The notes: a model not told the origin generated them from the sequence alone. A DNA stretch of 64,000 nt from SM1-73 sp964588305 (GCA_964588305.1 CAZPOP010000015.1:1-64000); one strand, 5' to 3'; numbered from the stretch's first letter, positions 51,795 to 61,085 are shown. Program-made: numbers and translations.

Positions 51795-54656
51795 TTATCT
51801 TAGAAGCAGCATCCTCCTGGTCAACATTTGATCGTTTACTCTTAGCTGATAAAAGTATATCCCGCTGGCCACTTCTCGTCCCTCATTGTTTCTTCCGTCC
51901 CAGATCACCCGATAGTTGCCGGGTGGCTTCTCTTCCTCCATCAAAGTCTTCACCAATTGTCCCCGAATATTGTAAATCTTCAGGGAGACATCAAGGGGGG
52001 ACTGACCACCGCGCAGCGTGATGTTTATCCTGGTATCGGGATTGAAGGGATTGGGGTAGTTCTGATAAAGAGAAAACTTCTCGGGGAGGTCTCTTTCCTC
52101 CTCCTCATCCTCGACTGCGGTTTCTTCGATATTGATGGTGTTGAAGTAGACGTCAAATCCATTTCCGGGAGTGCGGTTATCCATCCAGACCGAATAAAGA
52201 TAGTTGCCCCACAGGTCGATGCTCGCAGAGGTCTGCAGGGCACCTGCGGTGTCGGTGTTGACCAGCTGACCTGAACCCTGAGGCGAGCCATCCAGGTACG
52301 TCCGGACGTATATGTCCGATCCCTCTCCCCGATGATCGGTCCAGGTAACTACGAAATAGCCGTTGTCCGTCACTTTGACCTGTGGATTCTCAGGAAAGCT
52401 GGAAGGATCATCGACGACCACTATGTTGGTGCCGACGGGGCTAGCTGAGGTGTCATACGGCTGAGCCCGGATTTGGCCAGACTCCACCCAAACCACCACG
52501 AACTCTCCAGTTTGGTTTAAGTCCAAATCGGGATCGCTCTGAGATGCATCTGCCTTGCCTGCGTGTAACGGAAAATTGTCTCCCCGTTTGATCCCATCGG
52601 GGTCGTATCTTTGCAGATATATCCGATCCTGGCCATCTCTCTGATCTACCCAGCCTACCACAAAGCTTCCTGAGCTGTCCGTGCTCACTTTCGGAGAGAG
52701 ATGATCCACCTCCTGATCGTCATCGTTTATCTTAAAACAGGTGTCTTCGGGCTGACCGTCCGACCCAAATAGCCTTCCGTACACGTTTTGAACCTCCCCC
52801 TCTCTGGCGGCCCACACCACGACTAAATCGCCCTGCGGCGACCTGTCACAGGAGGGACTGTTGTGCAGGTCGGTCCCGCTATCGGCATTCACCTTCAAAT
52901 TCTCTCCAAGCACATTGCCCGAATGATCGAAGAGCTGAGCATATATATCCAAGCCTTCCCGAGCATCCTCCCATACGACCACGAAGTTTCCTGATTCGTC
53001 GCAAGCAATGTCAGGCAAGCCCTGATAACTATAGCCTGAATCATCGTTGACCCTGAAATCATCCCCCAGGGGTTCTCCGCTGGGATTGAACCTTTTCAGA
53101 TGAATGTCAGAATTGCCCTTTCTGAAATCCTCCCAGACAGCGATGAAGCCACCATCGGAGGTAGTCGTTATCTGGGGAGACATCTGGATGGCACCTAAGG
53201 AATCATCATTTATCCGATCGCTCTCCTGCTGCAGGAATCCTAATGATGTGACCGTTCGAGCGTAGATATCGTAATTTAAATTTCTCTTATCCATCCAACC
53301 TACCACAAAAGCACCGGAGGGGGCAGCAGACAGAGTTGGGTCATGCCGTTCACCGGTTGCTTCCTGGTCGCTCATTCTGAGCTTCGATCCCACGGCCTGC
53401 CCCAGGCTGTCAAATCTCTGCGTGTACATGACTGGAAAAGACGAGGCATAATCTGTCCAGACGACCGCATATCTACCCGTGGTGTCCGAACCCACCCACG
53501 GGTCCTCGCGTGGTTCGGAGACGGAAGTGGTGTCGACTCGCAAGGGAGAGGTTTCGGGCGTTCCGCCAGAAGAAAAAATCCTGGCAAATACATTCTGGAT
53601 GCCGCTTCTCAAGTCCACCCAGGTCATCATGAAACCATCACTCTTTCCCAAGCTTACGACGGGACTGTACTGATCTTCATCCAGGGAATCCGAATTGACC
53701 AACATGTTGCCTCCCAGTTTGTTTCCGGCGGAGTCGAATCTTTGAGCGTAGATGTTCGCATCCAGGTCGCGATAATCCTCCCACACCACCACGAACTTCC
53801 CACTTTCGCCGATTGAAACCGAAGGGGAAATATGGGGTCTGGTCCCTTTGTCCTCGTTCACCTTGAAGCTTTCCCCCAGTGGATTTCCTGAAGCATCGAA
53901 TCGCCTGGCACGGATGTCGTTTGCTGATCCGACGTCTACCCATGCCACCACAAATCCGCCATCCGGTCTGCACGACAAAGACGGAGCCCAGGAGGGGATC
54001 CCCTCATCGTTCACCTGGAAAACTCCCCCCAACGGCGAAAGATCAGAATCAAATCTCCTTCCATAAATATCAAAACCGTCTTCCTCCACCCAGATCACCA
54101 CGAAGGCAGTATCGCCCACGGTCGCGACGCACGGGAGAAGTTGATCTCGGCGAAAATCTTCCTGACTCACCTCAACATTGCTTCCAACCGACTCTCCGTA
54201 AAAAGTCATCTTTTGGGCGAAAATGTCGATGTCTCCATTTCTTTCATCCTCCCAAACCGCTACAAAACTTCTATCATCGAACATGGAGACGTAAGGAAGT
54301 CCCTGTTGATAAGTGCTGGGATAGTCTTCCTCATTTATCTGTATGTCTGAGGTGTCCAGAATAAAAGTCCCCTTTTGAGCAAAACACGGATAGGCATCGA
54401 TCTCCCAATCTTCATGAAATAAATCCAAATTTCCTCTTTCAGAATTGTGAATCTTGCCTTCCCAAATGCGCCTGGTAAAGGATGAGAGTCTCTTTTCAAG
54501 AACATCTGCGGAAGTATATCCAGATTTCTCCAGACCCGCCCGAGACTGAAGAAGTTGGTCGACGGACGACTGGAATCCGCTCAGATCATTTCCCCGGGTA
54601 CTCGAATGAAACGTCGAAAGAAGAATGAACAGGAAGAAGAACTTTGCCTTCACCAA
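51795..54656 (-). CDS. Secreted beta-repeat protein with type-IX-like sorting tail
   Basis: A 953-residue protein. Signal peptide MVKAKFFFLFILLSTFHSS. Residues of about 110-830 hold many repeats of about 45-55 residues of the form GxFVVVWEDxRxGxxDIYAQRFDSxGxxLGxNxxVNDD, which look like beta-propeller or beta-helix blades. The C-terminal ~90 residues (FSLYQNYPNPFNPDTRINI ... SLKIYNIRGQLVKTL ... GIYFYQLRVNDQ, ending RRMLLLR) are the FlgD-like/T9SS type A sorting module typical of FCB bacteria. It is probably exported across the outer membrane and anchored or released. Ligand unknown. Confidence 0.9.
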   Translation of the reverse strand: MVKAKFFFLFILLSTFHSSTRGNDLSGFQSSVDQLLQSRAGLEKSGYTSADVLEKRLSSFTRRIWEGKIHNSERGNLDLFHEDWEIDAYPCFAQKGTFILDTSDIQINEEDYPSTYQQGLPYVSMFDDRSFVAVWEDERNGDIDIFAQKMTFYGESVGSNVEVSQEDFRRDQLLPCVATVGDTAFVVIWVEEDGFDIYGRRFDSDLSPLGGVFQVNDEGIPSWAPSLSCRPDGGFVVAWVDVGSANDIRARRFDASGNPLGESFKVNEDKGTRPHISPSVSIGESGKFVVVWEDYRDLDANIYAQRFDSAGNKLGGNMLVNSDSLDEDQYSPVVSLGKSDGFMMTWVDLRSGIQNVFARIFSSGGTPETSPLRVDTTSVSEPREDPWVGSDTTGRYAVVWTDYASSFPVMYTQRFDSLGQAVGSKLRMSDQEATGERHDPTLSAAPSGAFVVGWMDKRNLNYDIYARTVTSLGFLQQESDRINDDSLGAIQMSPQITTTSDGGFIAVWEDFRKGNSDIHLKRFNPSGEPLGDDFRVNDDSGYSYQGLPDIACDESGNFVVVWEDAREGLDIYAQLFDHSGNVLGENLKVNADSGTDLHNSPSCDRSPQGDLVVVWAAREGEVQNVYGRLFGSDGQPEDTCFKINDDDQEVDHLSPKVSTDSSGSFVVGWVDQRDGQDRIYLQRYDPDGIKRGDNFPLHAGKADASQSDPDLDLNQTGEFVVVWVESGQIRAQPYDTSASPVGTNIVVVDDPSSFPENPQVKVTDNGYFVVTWTDHRGEGSDIYVRTYLDGSPQGSGQLVNTDTAGALQTSASIDLWGNYLYSVWMDNRTPGNGFDVYFNTINIEETAVEDEEEERDLPEKFSLYQNYPNPFNPDTRINITLRGGQSPLDVSLKIYNIRGQLVKTLMEEEKPPGNYRVIWDGRNNEGREVASGIYFYQLRVNDQMLTRRMLLLR

Positions 54657-55093
54657 GAAACACCCCTCTTTGCTTTTCTAATTCTCAGACTAGGGGACAG
54701 ATTTTCACAGGCCCTAATCTAACGTATACAAATAAAACGTGTGCCGTTGCTGTCGACCGAGTGGTTCATCCGGCTGTCTGGAGCCTTTCCCGTCATTGAA
54801 AAGCAGATGGTGCTCTCAATGAATACGCTAACATTACCTCGTCTATTGAGATATCGTCTTCCGATCCACCTGAGTCAAGTTAAAATCGGATTTTGGGGGC
54901 TTCATCCAAAGCCGCCGCCAACGAACCCCCTTAAGGTTGCGCTGAGAGCGCGAACCAAAAGCCCTTGTACTTCATCCCCGTACCCTGTTCGTTTTCTTCG
55001 GAAAGGGACAAGACAGGTGAGGTTTGAGTTGATTTTCTGCCTGGTCGCATCCGAGAAGTGTGTAGTCAAAGTGAGTACGCAGCGGAGTATCGT
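54657..55093. other. Intergenic region, nothing recognised
   Basis: A 437-base region between the beta-repeat protein and the nuclease-TPR gene. Open frames here have no family features. It should contain the promoter for the 54656 gene but I cannot identify it. Confidence 0.4.
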
Positions 55094-56371
55094 TTAGTTC
55101 TTCAACTGCTGATTCCTGGCTTTCCTTTCCAGTCTCCTCCTTCGATATTGCAGAGACTCAAGTGCCCTTTGACAATTGAAGTCGGAAGAGGGCTGCGAAT
55201 TCGCATTCAGGCATTCCGTCGCCCTGTCCACAATCTCCATTGCCCGGGGATAGTCCTTTTCCCTGTGCTCGAGATATTTGGCCAACTCCTCATAGGCGCG
55301 GAAATCGAAAGGAAATTCCTCCTCCAGAAGACGATGCCAGATTTGCCCAGCCTGTCTGAAATCTCCAAGCCTCTTGTAGGAGTATGCCAGGTTCATGTAT
55401 ATCACGTGCTGCCATTCGGCGGGCATGGCTTTGGACAAGGCGTGCTCGAAGCATGCGATGCTTTCGCGGTAATCGCCAGAACCAAAATGTAGTCTTCCCA
55501 GACTATATAAGTCCATTGGGTCATCTATCTCGGCAACCCGGAAATCCCCTATCGCCTGACTGATAAGAACCGAAAGACCCACCAAAGATAAGATATCATA
55601 GACGTTATGATGAAACACGGGAATCAACTGATCGACTGAACCCGACCTCAAGTAGTCAAAATAGATCTGAGGAATTAGATAACTGGGAATGTCGATCTCC
55701 CTTTCCACGTTTAATATCTGCCGTTCCACGTTGCTCAGGCTGCAATCCTGAATCCTTTTTTTCCATAGACGCCGTGAAGGAAAAAGAAGGTCCAGGTGCG
55801 GCCAAGATGTTGGATCAAAATCTATGCGATTGACCACACACCTGTTTTCTAAGAGAGGAAGATCATAGCACTTGCCATTGTAGCTGGCCAAAAACTTGAA
55901 CTTCTTCAGCTCTTCGCTTACAGCAAAAAGGACCGCCTCCTCTTCATCGAAATCACGCATGAAATACTGTCTGACCAGAAATTCGTGATCACCGAAATAC
56001 CCCATGCCTACCAGAAAAGCATAGGTCCCCACGCCCCCTGCCAGGCCGGTGGTCTCACAGTCGACGAACACCGTTTCTTTTAGATCAAAGGTGGATGAAG
56101 AGAAAGACTTTTGGGGGGGAGAGTTTTTCGAAAAACAGAGATTGGCTAAAACGTCACTCTTATGCTCGGAGCATGAAGCTAATCCGATTTTTCCGTGCCT
56201 ATAACCGAGCCCGAACCTTTTCTCCACCAAGACGAATTTGCCGAACCTGTTTTCGGAGACCACCCCGCCGATTGATTCTTCCGTTTCGGCCTGCATTACA
56301 GGAGGAGTTTTCTCTCTGACCTTGATCGGATTTGATCTGTCAAGATTTCTTAACTTGTCTTCTAACTTCAT
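55094..56371 (-). CDS. YprB-like RNase H-fold exonuclease with TPR repeats
   Basis: A 425-residue protein. The middle is a DEDD-type exonuclease fold: FVDCETTGLAGG (first Asp and Glu), FLASYNGKCYDLPLLENR, and HHNVYDILSLVGL (last Asp). These fit the YprB ribonuclease H-like family. Residues of about 290-400 are TPR-like helices (LYSLGRLHFGSGDYRESIACFEHAL, YMNLAYSYKRLGDFRQAGQIW). The N-terminal ~75 residues are variable. It follows the PHP gene by 24 bases and is probably cytoplasmic. Exact nucleic-acid substrate unknown. Confidence 0.85.
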   Translation of the reverse strand: MKLEDKLRNLDRSNPIKVREKTPPVMQAETEESIGGVVSENRFGKFVLVEKRFGLGYRHGKIGLASCSEHKSDVLANLCFSKNSPPQKSFSSSTFDLKETVFVDCETTGLAGGVGTYAFLVGMGYFGDHEFLVRQYFMRDFDEEEAVLFAVSEELKKFKFLASYNGKCYDLPLLENRCVVNRIDFDPTSWPHLDLLFPSRRLWKKRIQDCSLSNVERQILNVEREIDIPSYLIPQIYFDYLRSGSVDQLIPVFHHNVYDILSLVGLSVLISQAIGDFRVAEIDDPMDLYSLGRLHFGSGDYRESIACFEHALSKAMPAEWQHVIYMNLAYSYKRLGDFRQAGQIWHRLLEEEFPFDFRAYEELAKYLEHREKDYPRAMEIVDRATECLNANSQPSSDFNCQRALESLQYRRRRLERKARNQQLKN

Positions 56372-56395
56372 GTTTTAGGAGATGACAGCAAGAAT

Positions 56396-57244
56396 TTACT
56401 CTGCGCTGGTCTCGATCTTCTTCTGCACTTCTGCTTTCAGTCTCTCCACCAAGAGATACGCATCTTTTATGTCCTTACCTAAGTGCGAGACTTTGTGAGC
56501 ATCCGACCCAAACGCACTTATTTTTACATTCATTTTGAGAGCCGAATTCAAAATCTCCAGATTCGGGCAAAACTGGCTGTGCCCCTTTCGAAGAAGTCCG
56601 GTGTTAATCTCCATGCCCACGTCGTTTTCCGCCATTAGCTCCAACACCGGCTCGACTAATCCGCGGTGTGCTGTTAAGATCTTTTCACCATAGAAACCCA
56701 AACCGTATTTTCTGTATATGTCCAGATGAGCGATGGCATCAAAAAGACCACTCATTACGGCCTTACGCAGAGCCTCGTAGTATTCCTGGCAAAGCTCTTC
56801 CAAGCTCCTCTTTTCGAAATAACTCTTAGCCTCTTTTGAGGCAGAAATGGCTATGTGATCCAAGCAGTGCACCGATCCCAGAAGATAATCCAAATCAAAG
56901 ACAGCCAAATTCCTTCTCAAATCTTTCTCAATATGTGGAGCATAATCCACTTCCAGTCCTGCCTTAAGGGACAGACCCCGGGGGCCATAAATCTTGCCGG
57001 CCTTCCTTACATCCTCAATGTATCTTTTCACATTTTCTTCGTTCAACGGGGCGATCTTTCCGTCGATGCGCATGAAAGGATCTTCATCTTTTCTCACCGG
57101 ATCTGTATCATAATGCGTGGTGAAGCAGATCTCTTTAAGACCAAGTTCCAGAGCTCTCTGGCAATACTGGTCAATGGCCCCGGTTGCGTCCAGGGAATAA
57201 TCGGGATGAACGTGATAATCGGATAGGTATTTGAAATCTTTCAT
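56396..57244 (-). CDS. PHP-domain phosphatase, histidinol-phosphatase-like
   Basis: A 282-residue PHP-family metal hydrolase. Metal ligands fall in YHVHPDYS, FTTHYDT, GLEVDYA, LGSVHCLD, IAHLDI and FGSDAHKVSHLG, the complete PHP series. It resembles HisK/HisJ histidinol phosphatases, but no histidine-biosynthesis genes are near, so the substrate could be another phosphomonoester. It lies in the lipA-ogt-MBL-PHP-YprB run, downstream of a foldback repeat. Confidence 0.87.
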   Translation of the reverse strand: MKDFKYLSDYHVHPDYSLDATGAIDQYCQRALELGLKEICFTTHYDTDPVRKDEDPFMRIDGKIAPLNEENVKRYIEDVRKAGKIYGPRGLSLKAGLEVDYAPHIEKDLRRNLAVFDLDYLLGSVHCLDHIAISASKEAKSYFEKRSLEELCQEYYEALRKAVMSGLFDAIAHLDIYRKYGLGFYGEKILTAHRGLVEPVLELMAENDVGMEINTGLLRKGHSQFCPNLEILNSALKMNVKISAFGSDAHKVSHLGKDIKDAYLLVERLKAEVQKKIETSAE

Positions 57245-57255
57245 GAGAAGTTGAA

Positions 57256-57315
57256 AGGTTTGAAGGTTAAAAAGTTAAAAGGTTAAAGGACGAAAACATT
57301 GCAACCTTCAAACCT
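57256..57315. repeat. Intergenic inverted repeat, perfect 13-base arms
   Basis: AGGTTTGAAGGTT (57256-57268) and its exact reverse complement AACCTTCAAACCT (57303-57315). Between them are short GTTAAAA-type repeats. It is the same family as the element at 6101-6236. Confidence 0.65.
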
Positions 57316-57333
57316 GCAAACTTTCTAACCTTC

Positions 57334-57966
57334 CTACAAAAAATCTCCGGTCAAAAATGGATTATTCCTTCTTTCCTCGCCAATGGTAGATGAAGGTCCG
57401 TGCCCCGGATGGACGACAAAATCATCATCTTTGTTCAAGAGCTTGCTCTTGATAGAACTGATCAATTCTTGATGTGACGAGCCGGGGAAATCAGTCCTGC
57501 CGATGGATCCGCAAAAGAGAGCATCGCCGGTAAAAATCATTTTATCCGTCAGAAGAGAAATACCTCCGGGCGTATGTCCGGGCGTGTGCAAAACCTCAAG
57601 TTTTGTCTCGCCACACTGAATAATATCGCCTTCTTCCAGCAGCCTGTCGGCCTTTGGGGCTACCGTCCTGCCTCCTGAGAAAAGGGAGAGGTTCTGGCTA
57701 GGATCACGCAACATGGCAGAATCCTTTGAATGGATAAGAATCGCTGCTCCCGTTGTTTTCTTAAGCTGGGATAATGCCCCGATGTGATCAATATGGCCGT
57801 GAGTGAGAATTATGTGCTCGACCTTCAATTTCAGCTTCTTGAGGTGTGCTTCTATTATTTCAGAATCTCCGCCCGGATCGATCACCACCCCTTGCTGGGT
57901 TCCTTCATCGCCCAAAATGTAACAGTTGGTCGCCAGTTCGCCCACTGTAAGAATTTCTAAGATCAT
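57334..57966 (-). CDS. Metallo-beta-lactamase-fold hydrolase, glyoxalase II-like
   Basis: A 210-residue single-domain MBL hydrolase: LTHGHIDHIGAL (zinc-binding HxHxDH), HTPGHTPGGISLL, FTGDALFCGSIGRTDFPG and HPGHGPSSTIGEERRNNPF. These fit the glyoxalase II/YcbL-like subgroup, without the C-terminal HAGH domain. It may hydrolyse thioesters such as lactoylglutathione or related substrates. It is 45 bases after ogt. Confidence 0.9.
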   Translation of the reverse strand: MILEILTVGELATNCYILGDEGTQQGVVIDPGGDSEIIEAHLKKLKLKVEHIILTHGHIDHIGALSQLKKTTGAAILIHSKDSAMLRDPSQNLSLFSGGRTVAPKADRLLEEGDIIQCGETKLEVLHTPGHTPGGISLLTDKMIFTGDALFCGSIGRTDFPGSSHQELISSIKSKLLNKDDDFVVHPGHGPSSTIGEERRNNPFLTGDFL

Positions 57967-58011
57967 ATTCTTCGGACCCCTACATACTATCAGGGAGACG
58001 AGACCGGGAGA

Positions 58012-58515
58012 TCAGATATTTGTCCCTTCGATTCTGAGCAACTTTTTCTTGGCACCCAATCCGCAACCATATCCCCCCAAACCCCCGTCCTCTCTGATCA
58101 CCCGGTGGCAGGGAACCACTATCGGGATGGGATTTGACCCGCAGGCTGATCCTGCCGCTCGAGCTCTGTTTTTACCTCCCACCTGGTTGGCCAGCCAACC
58201 ATAGCTTCTGGTTTGACCAAAAGGGATTCTCTGGATGCCTTTCCAGACCTTTTTCTGAAAATCCGTTCCACCTTGTAAGTCAAGTTTCTCTTCAAACTGA
58301 ACTTTCCTTCCCGAGAAATAGGCTTTAAGATCACCTCTCAGCTTGGAGAATTTCTTATTATCATGGACCAAGACAACGTTCTCGTCTCTTTTCAAGGCAG
58401 AAAAGAACCTTTGCCACCTATTCTTGGGAAAAGCTACGAAATTCAATCCCCGGTCGGTTCGGGTGACCAGCATTTCACCGACGGGCGACTTAATGGTGGT
58501 ATAGTAGAGTTTCAC
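58012..58515 (-). CDS. ogt: Methylated-DNA-protein-cysteine methyltransferase
   Basis: A 167-residue suicide repair protein removing O6-alkyl groups from guanine. The active site VVPCHRVI contains Cys136; FGQTRSYGWLANQVGG and NRARAAGSACGSNP are the DNA-binding block, and GGYGCGLGAKKKLLRIEG closes the fold. An N-terminal RNase H-like domain is present. The start overlaps the lipA stop by four bases (ATGA), so the two are coupled. Confidence 0.95.
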   Translation of the reverse strand: MKLYYTTIKSPVGEMLVTRTDRGLNFVAFPKNRWQRFFSALKRDENVVLVHDNKKFSKLRGDLKAYFSGRKVQFEEKLDLQGGTDFQKKVWKGIQRIPFGQTRSYGWLANQVGGKNRARAAGSACGSNPIPIVVPCHRVIREDGGLGGYGCGLGAKKKLLRIEGTNI

Positions 58516-59396
58516 CTTCCCTCCTTTGCTAAAAAGCCTGCGACTACGTTCTTCATCTGTTCATGCGCTTGATAGGAACTTCTCACCAGTGGTCCTGACT
58601 CCACGTGCGAAAATCCCATCCCCTCGCCTATTCTCTTCAACTCTGAGAATTCGTCCGGATGATAGTACTTCAGCACACCAAGATGCTCTCTTGAAGGGCT
58701 CAAGTACTGCCCGATGGTCAAAAGATCGCAATTTGCATTTCTCAAATCCCTCATCAGGTTGATTACCTCCTCCCACCCTTCCCCAAGCCCAAGCATGATA
58801 CCCGATTTAGTTATCAGATTCTGATCATAGTCCTTTGCAGCGCCAAGCAAGTCCAGAGACCTTTGGTAATCCGCTCCCCTTCTTACTTGTGGGTAAAGCC
58901 TCTTTACCGTCTCCAAATTATGATTCAAAACGTCTGGCTTGGCGTCCAGGACCGTTTTCAATGATTCGAAAGAACCCAAAAAGTCGGGGATCAATAGTTC
59001 TACTTTGCAGTCAGGCACCCAATTCCTGATCTCCCTGACGGTCTGGACGAACGCTGAGGCACCCCCATCCGAAAGATCGTCTCTGGTCACAGAGGTTATA
59101 ACCGCATACTCCAATTCCAATTTCTTTACCGCTTCGGCTACTCGCCTGGGCTCATCCAAATCCACCGGTAACGGCGTCCCTCTCTTGATATCACAAAATC
59201 CGCATCCTCGTGTACAGATATTACCCAAGATCAAAAAAGTAGCGGTTCTGTTCTCAAAGCAATGGTTTATGTTAGGGCAATTCGCTTCCTGACAAACCGT
59301 ATGCAGATTCGAATCGGCCAGCAGGGATTTTAAGCGACGATAATTCTCTCCCCAGGAAGCATTGACCTTCAGCCATGACGGTCGCCTAACGTGCAA
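58512..59396 (-). CDS. lipA: Lipoyl synthase
   Basis: A 294-residue radical SAM enzyme that inserts two sulfurs into protein-bound octanoyl groups. Auxiliary cluster cysteines are Cys35, Cys40 and Cys46 (VCQEANCPNINHC). The radical cluster is Cys61, Cys65, Cys68 (CTRGCGFCDIKRG). The C-terminal RSSY motif (VRSSYQAHEQ) is present. lipB is not in the window. It leads the lipA-ogt unit and is divergent from trxB. Confidence 0.96.
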   Translation of the reverse strand: MHVRRPSWLKVNASWGENYRRLKSLLADSNLHTVCQEANCPNINHCFENRTATFLILGNICTRGCGFCDIKRGTPLPVDLDEPRRVAEAVKKLELEYAVITSVTRDDLSDGGASAFVQTVREIRNWVPDCKVELLIPDFLGSFESLKTVLDAKPDVLNHNLETVKRLYPQVRRGADYQRSLDLLGAAKDYDQNLITKSGIMLGLGEGWEEVINLMRDLRNANCDLLTIGQYLSPSREHLGVLKYYHPDEFSELKRIGEGMGFSHVESGPLVRSSYQAHEQMKNVVAGFLAKEGR

Positions 59397-59418
59397 GCTC
59401 TACCTCCCACGAAAGATG

Positions 59419-59447
59419 TTGACTTTAAATCACCACCCAACTAAATT
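59419..59447 (+). promoter_or_regulatory. Sigma-70-type promoter of trxB
   Basis: TTGACT (59419-59424), 17-base spacer, TAAATT (59442-59447). Predicted start near 59454, about 90 bases before the trxB ATG. Confidence 0.5.
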
Positions 59448-59544
59448 AAAATAACGTTTATGGCTGGAAAAGCAAGATCAAAAGCAAACACCCTGTCCCG
59501 GCAGGCCTCAGCTTGCCAAGCAAATCAACAAGAGGGAGAAACCC

Positions 59545-60483
59545 ATGGTTGAAAACGAAATTCACGACTTAATAATCGTCGGGGGTGGCCCGGCAGGTTT
59601 GACCGCCGGCATCTATGCAACCCGCGGAAGACTGGACACGCTTCTGTTGGAAAGGCTCATACCTGGCGGAACGGCAGCTACCACCGAATGGATAGAAAAC
59701 TACCCCGGCTTTCCCGAAGGCATAGCTGGTGGGGATCTGATGAAAAAGATGGAGGAGCAAGCAAAGAAATTTGGACTCTTAATAACTCCAACCAAAGAGG
59801 TTCTTTCGGTCGATTTCAAAAACAAGATAAAGACCATCAGAGTTGAGGGTGCTGAACATAAGGCGAAAACCGTGATCATTGCCACCGGAACCGAGCCCAA
59901 GAAGTTGAATATTCCCGGAGAGGACAAATTCAGAGGCAGAGGGGTTTCTTACTGCGCCACCTGTGATGGCCCTCTTTTCAAGGACAAGGATATCGTGGTC
60001 ATTGGCGCAGGGAATTCCGGAGTCCAGGAAGGGTTGTATCTTTTGCGATTCGTTAAAAGCGCCACCGTGGTCGAGTTCCTGCCGCACATGACGGCGGAAA
60101 AGATTTTGCAGGAGAGGGCGCAAAAAGAATCAAGAATGGAATTCCATCTAAATCATATGGTAACCTCCATAAACGGGGAGAATAACGTTGAGTCCGTTAC
60201 CATGAAGAACCGTCAGACCGAAGAGGAGAAGACCGTACCAATGCAAGGAGTATTCATCTACGTGGGATTGCTCCCCATGACTGGATTCTTGGAAGGGGAG
60301 ATAGAGCTGAACAAGTGGGGCTTCATAGTGGCCGGAGACGACACCAAGACTTCAGTTCCCGGAGTGTTTGCCGCAGGAGACGTGAGGCAAAGGATATTGC
60401 AGCAGATAACCACTGCTGTCGGAGACGGCGCCACCGCTGCATTCATGGCAGAAAGATACGTGGAGGAATTCAGCGCGGGTTGA
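59545..60483 (+). CDS. trxB: Thioredoxin reductase-like flavoprotein
   Basis: A 312-residue FAD enzyme. FAD site IVGGGPAGLTAGIYATR (12-28), redox-active CATC at 137-140 (SYCATCDGPLF), second Rossmann motif VIGAGNSGVQEG and the C-terminal FAD motif GVFAAGDVRQRILQQITTAVGDGATAA. Just after the second Rossmann strand the sequence is VVEFLPHMTAEK, so the HRRxxxR block that selects NADPH in classical TrxB is missing. NADH, ferredoxin or another donor is possible. GAGGGAG precedes the ATG. No thioredoxin gene adjoins it. Confidence 0.9.
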   Translation: MVENEIHDLIIVGGGPAGLTAGIYATRGRLDTLLLERLIPGGTAATTEWIENYPGFPEGIAGGDLMKKMEEQAKKFGLLITPTKEVLSVDFKNKIKTIRVEGAEHKAKTVIIATGTEPKKLNIPGEDKFRGRGVSYCATCDGPLFKDKDIVVIGAGNSGVQEGLYLLRFVKSATVVEFLPHMTAEKILQERAQKESRMEFHLNHMVTSINGENNVESVTMKNRQTEEEKTVPMQGVFIYVGLLPMTGFLEGEIELNKWGFIVAGDDTKTSVPGVFAAGDVRQRILQQITTAVGDGATAAFMAERYVEEFSAG

Positions 60484-60613
60484 GCTGTGGCGCAAGCCTT
60501 CTAGCCCTGCTCCTTTGGTGAGCAGACATAAGAAACTGACGATACTTTCTGCTTCGTCGATTTTTCCGCTGTTGACGGGATATCGAGATCACTGCCGAGC
60601 CGTCAAAAGGTAA

Positions 60614-60841
60614 GATTGGCAAATTGGCATGGTGTACGCCGGCAAAGCCACGCTGCGCATCGGGGAACAGGAGCAGGTGGTGAAAAAGGGAGATTTCTAT
60701 TGTATTCCGGCAGGCGTTCCCCACAGTGATACCTGCATTGGTGACGAGCCTTTTGTCATGCTGGATATCTTCTATCCGGTGCGTGAGGACTTCGTTGAGA
60801 GGCTGAAAAAAGCGTCAGGAGAAGAATTTAGAAGAGCTTAA
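60614..60841 (+). pseudogene. C-terminal half of a cupin protein, truncated
   Basis: The open stretch (after a TAA at 60611) reads DWQIGMVYAGKATLRIGEQ, KKGDFYCIPAGVPHSDT and FVMLDIFYPVREDFVERLKKA. This is the second half of a single cupin barrel including the GDxYxIPxxVPH metal-site motif. The first half, with the HxHxxE ligands, is absent. From an internal ATG at 60629 it would be 70 residues. It lies directly before another gene remnant, so gene decay is the likely explanation. Confidence 0.7.
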
Positions 60842-60842
60842 G

Positions 60843-61085
60843 AACAGGTTTTCCTCTACCAAAGAAGTAAGTGGTAGAGGATTGATGATAGCTTTGGAAT
60901 TCCGAAAATCAGATGATGATTTTAATGTTGAATGGATATTTAATGAAATGTTGAAAAGAGGGTTCATAGTTGGAGTTAAGCCAGAGGCAAACTTGATAAG
61001 ATTTATGCCGGCCTTGACAAGTGAACAGAGTGAAATGGAAAGTATACTACAAAACTTGAATGGTGTGTTACAAGAATCAACCTAA
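60843..61085 (+). pseudogene. C-terminal remnant of a class III aminotransferase
   Basis: The frame reads ELKNRFSSTKEVSGRGLMIALEF, then MLKRGFIVGVKPEANLIRFMPALT and EMESILQNLNGVLQEST. This is the small-domain end of an acetylornithine/4-aminobutyrate-type PLP aminotransferase (GRGLMIAxE and LLRFxPALT motifs). All of the PLP-binding large domain is missing and no start codon fits. It adjoins the truncated cupin, marking a decayed or recombined segment. Confidence 0.75.

Noticed and set aside
51601..51795. 64-codon minus-strand frame between THEP1 and the beta-repeat gene
   Set aside because: Composition is unlike the neighbours and no motif is seen; probably chance.
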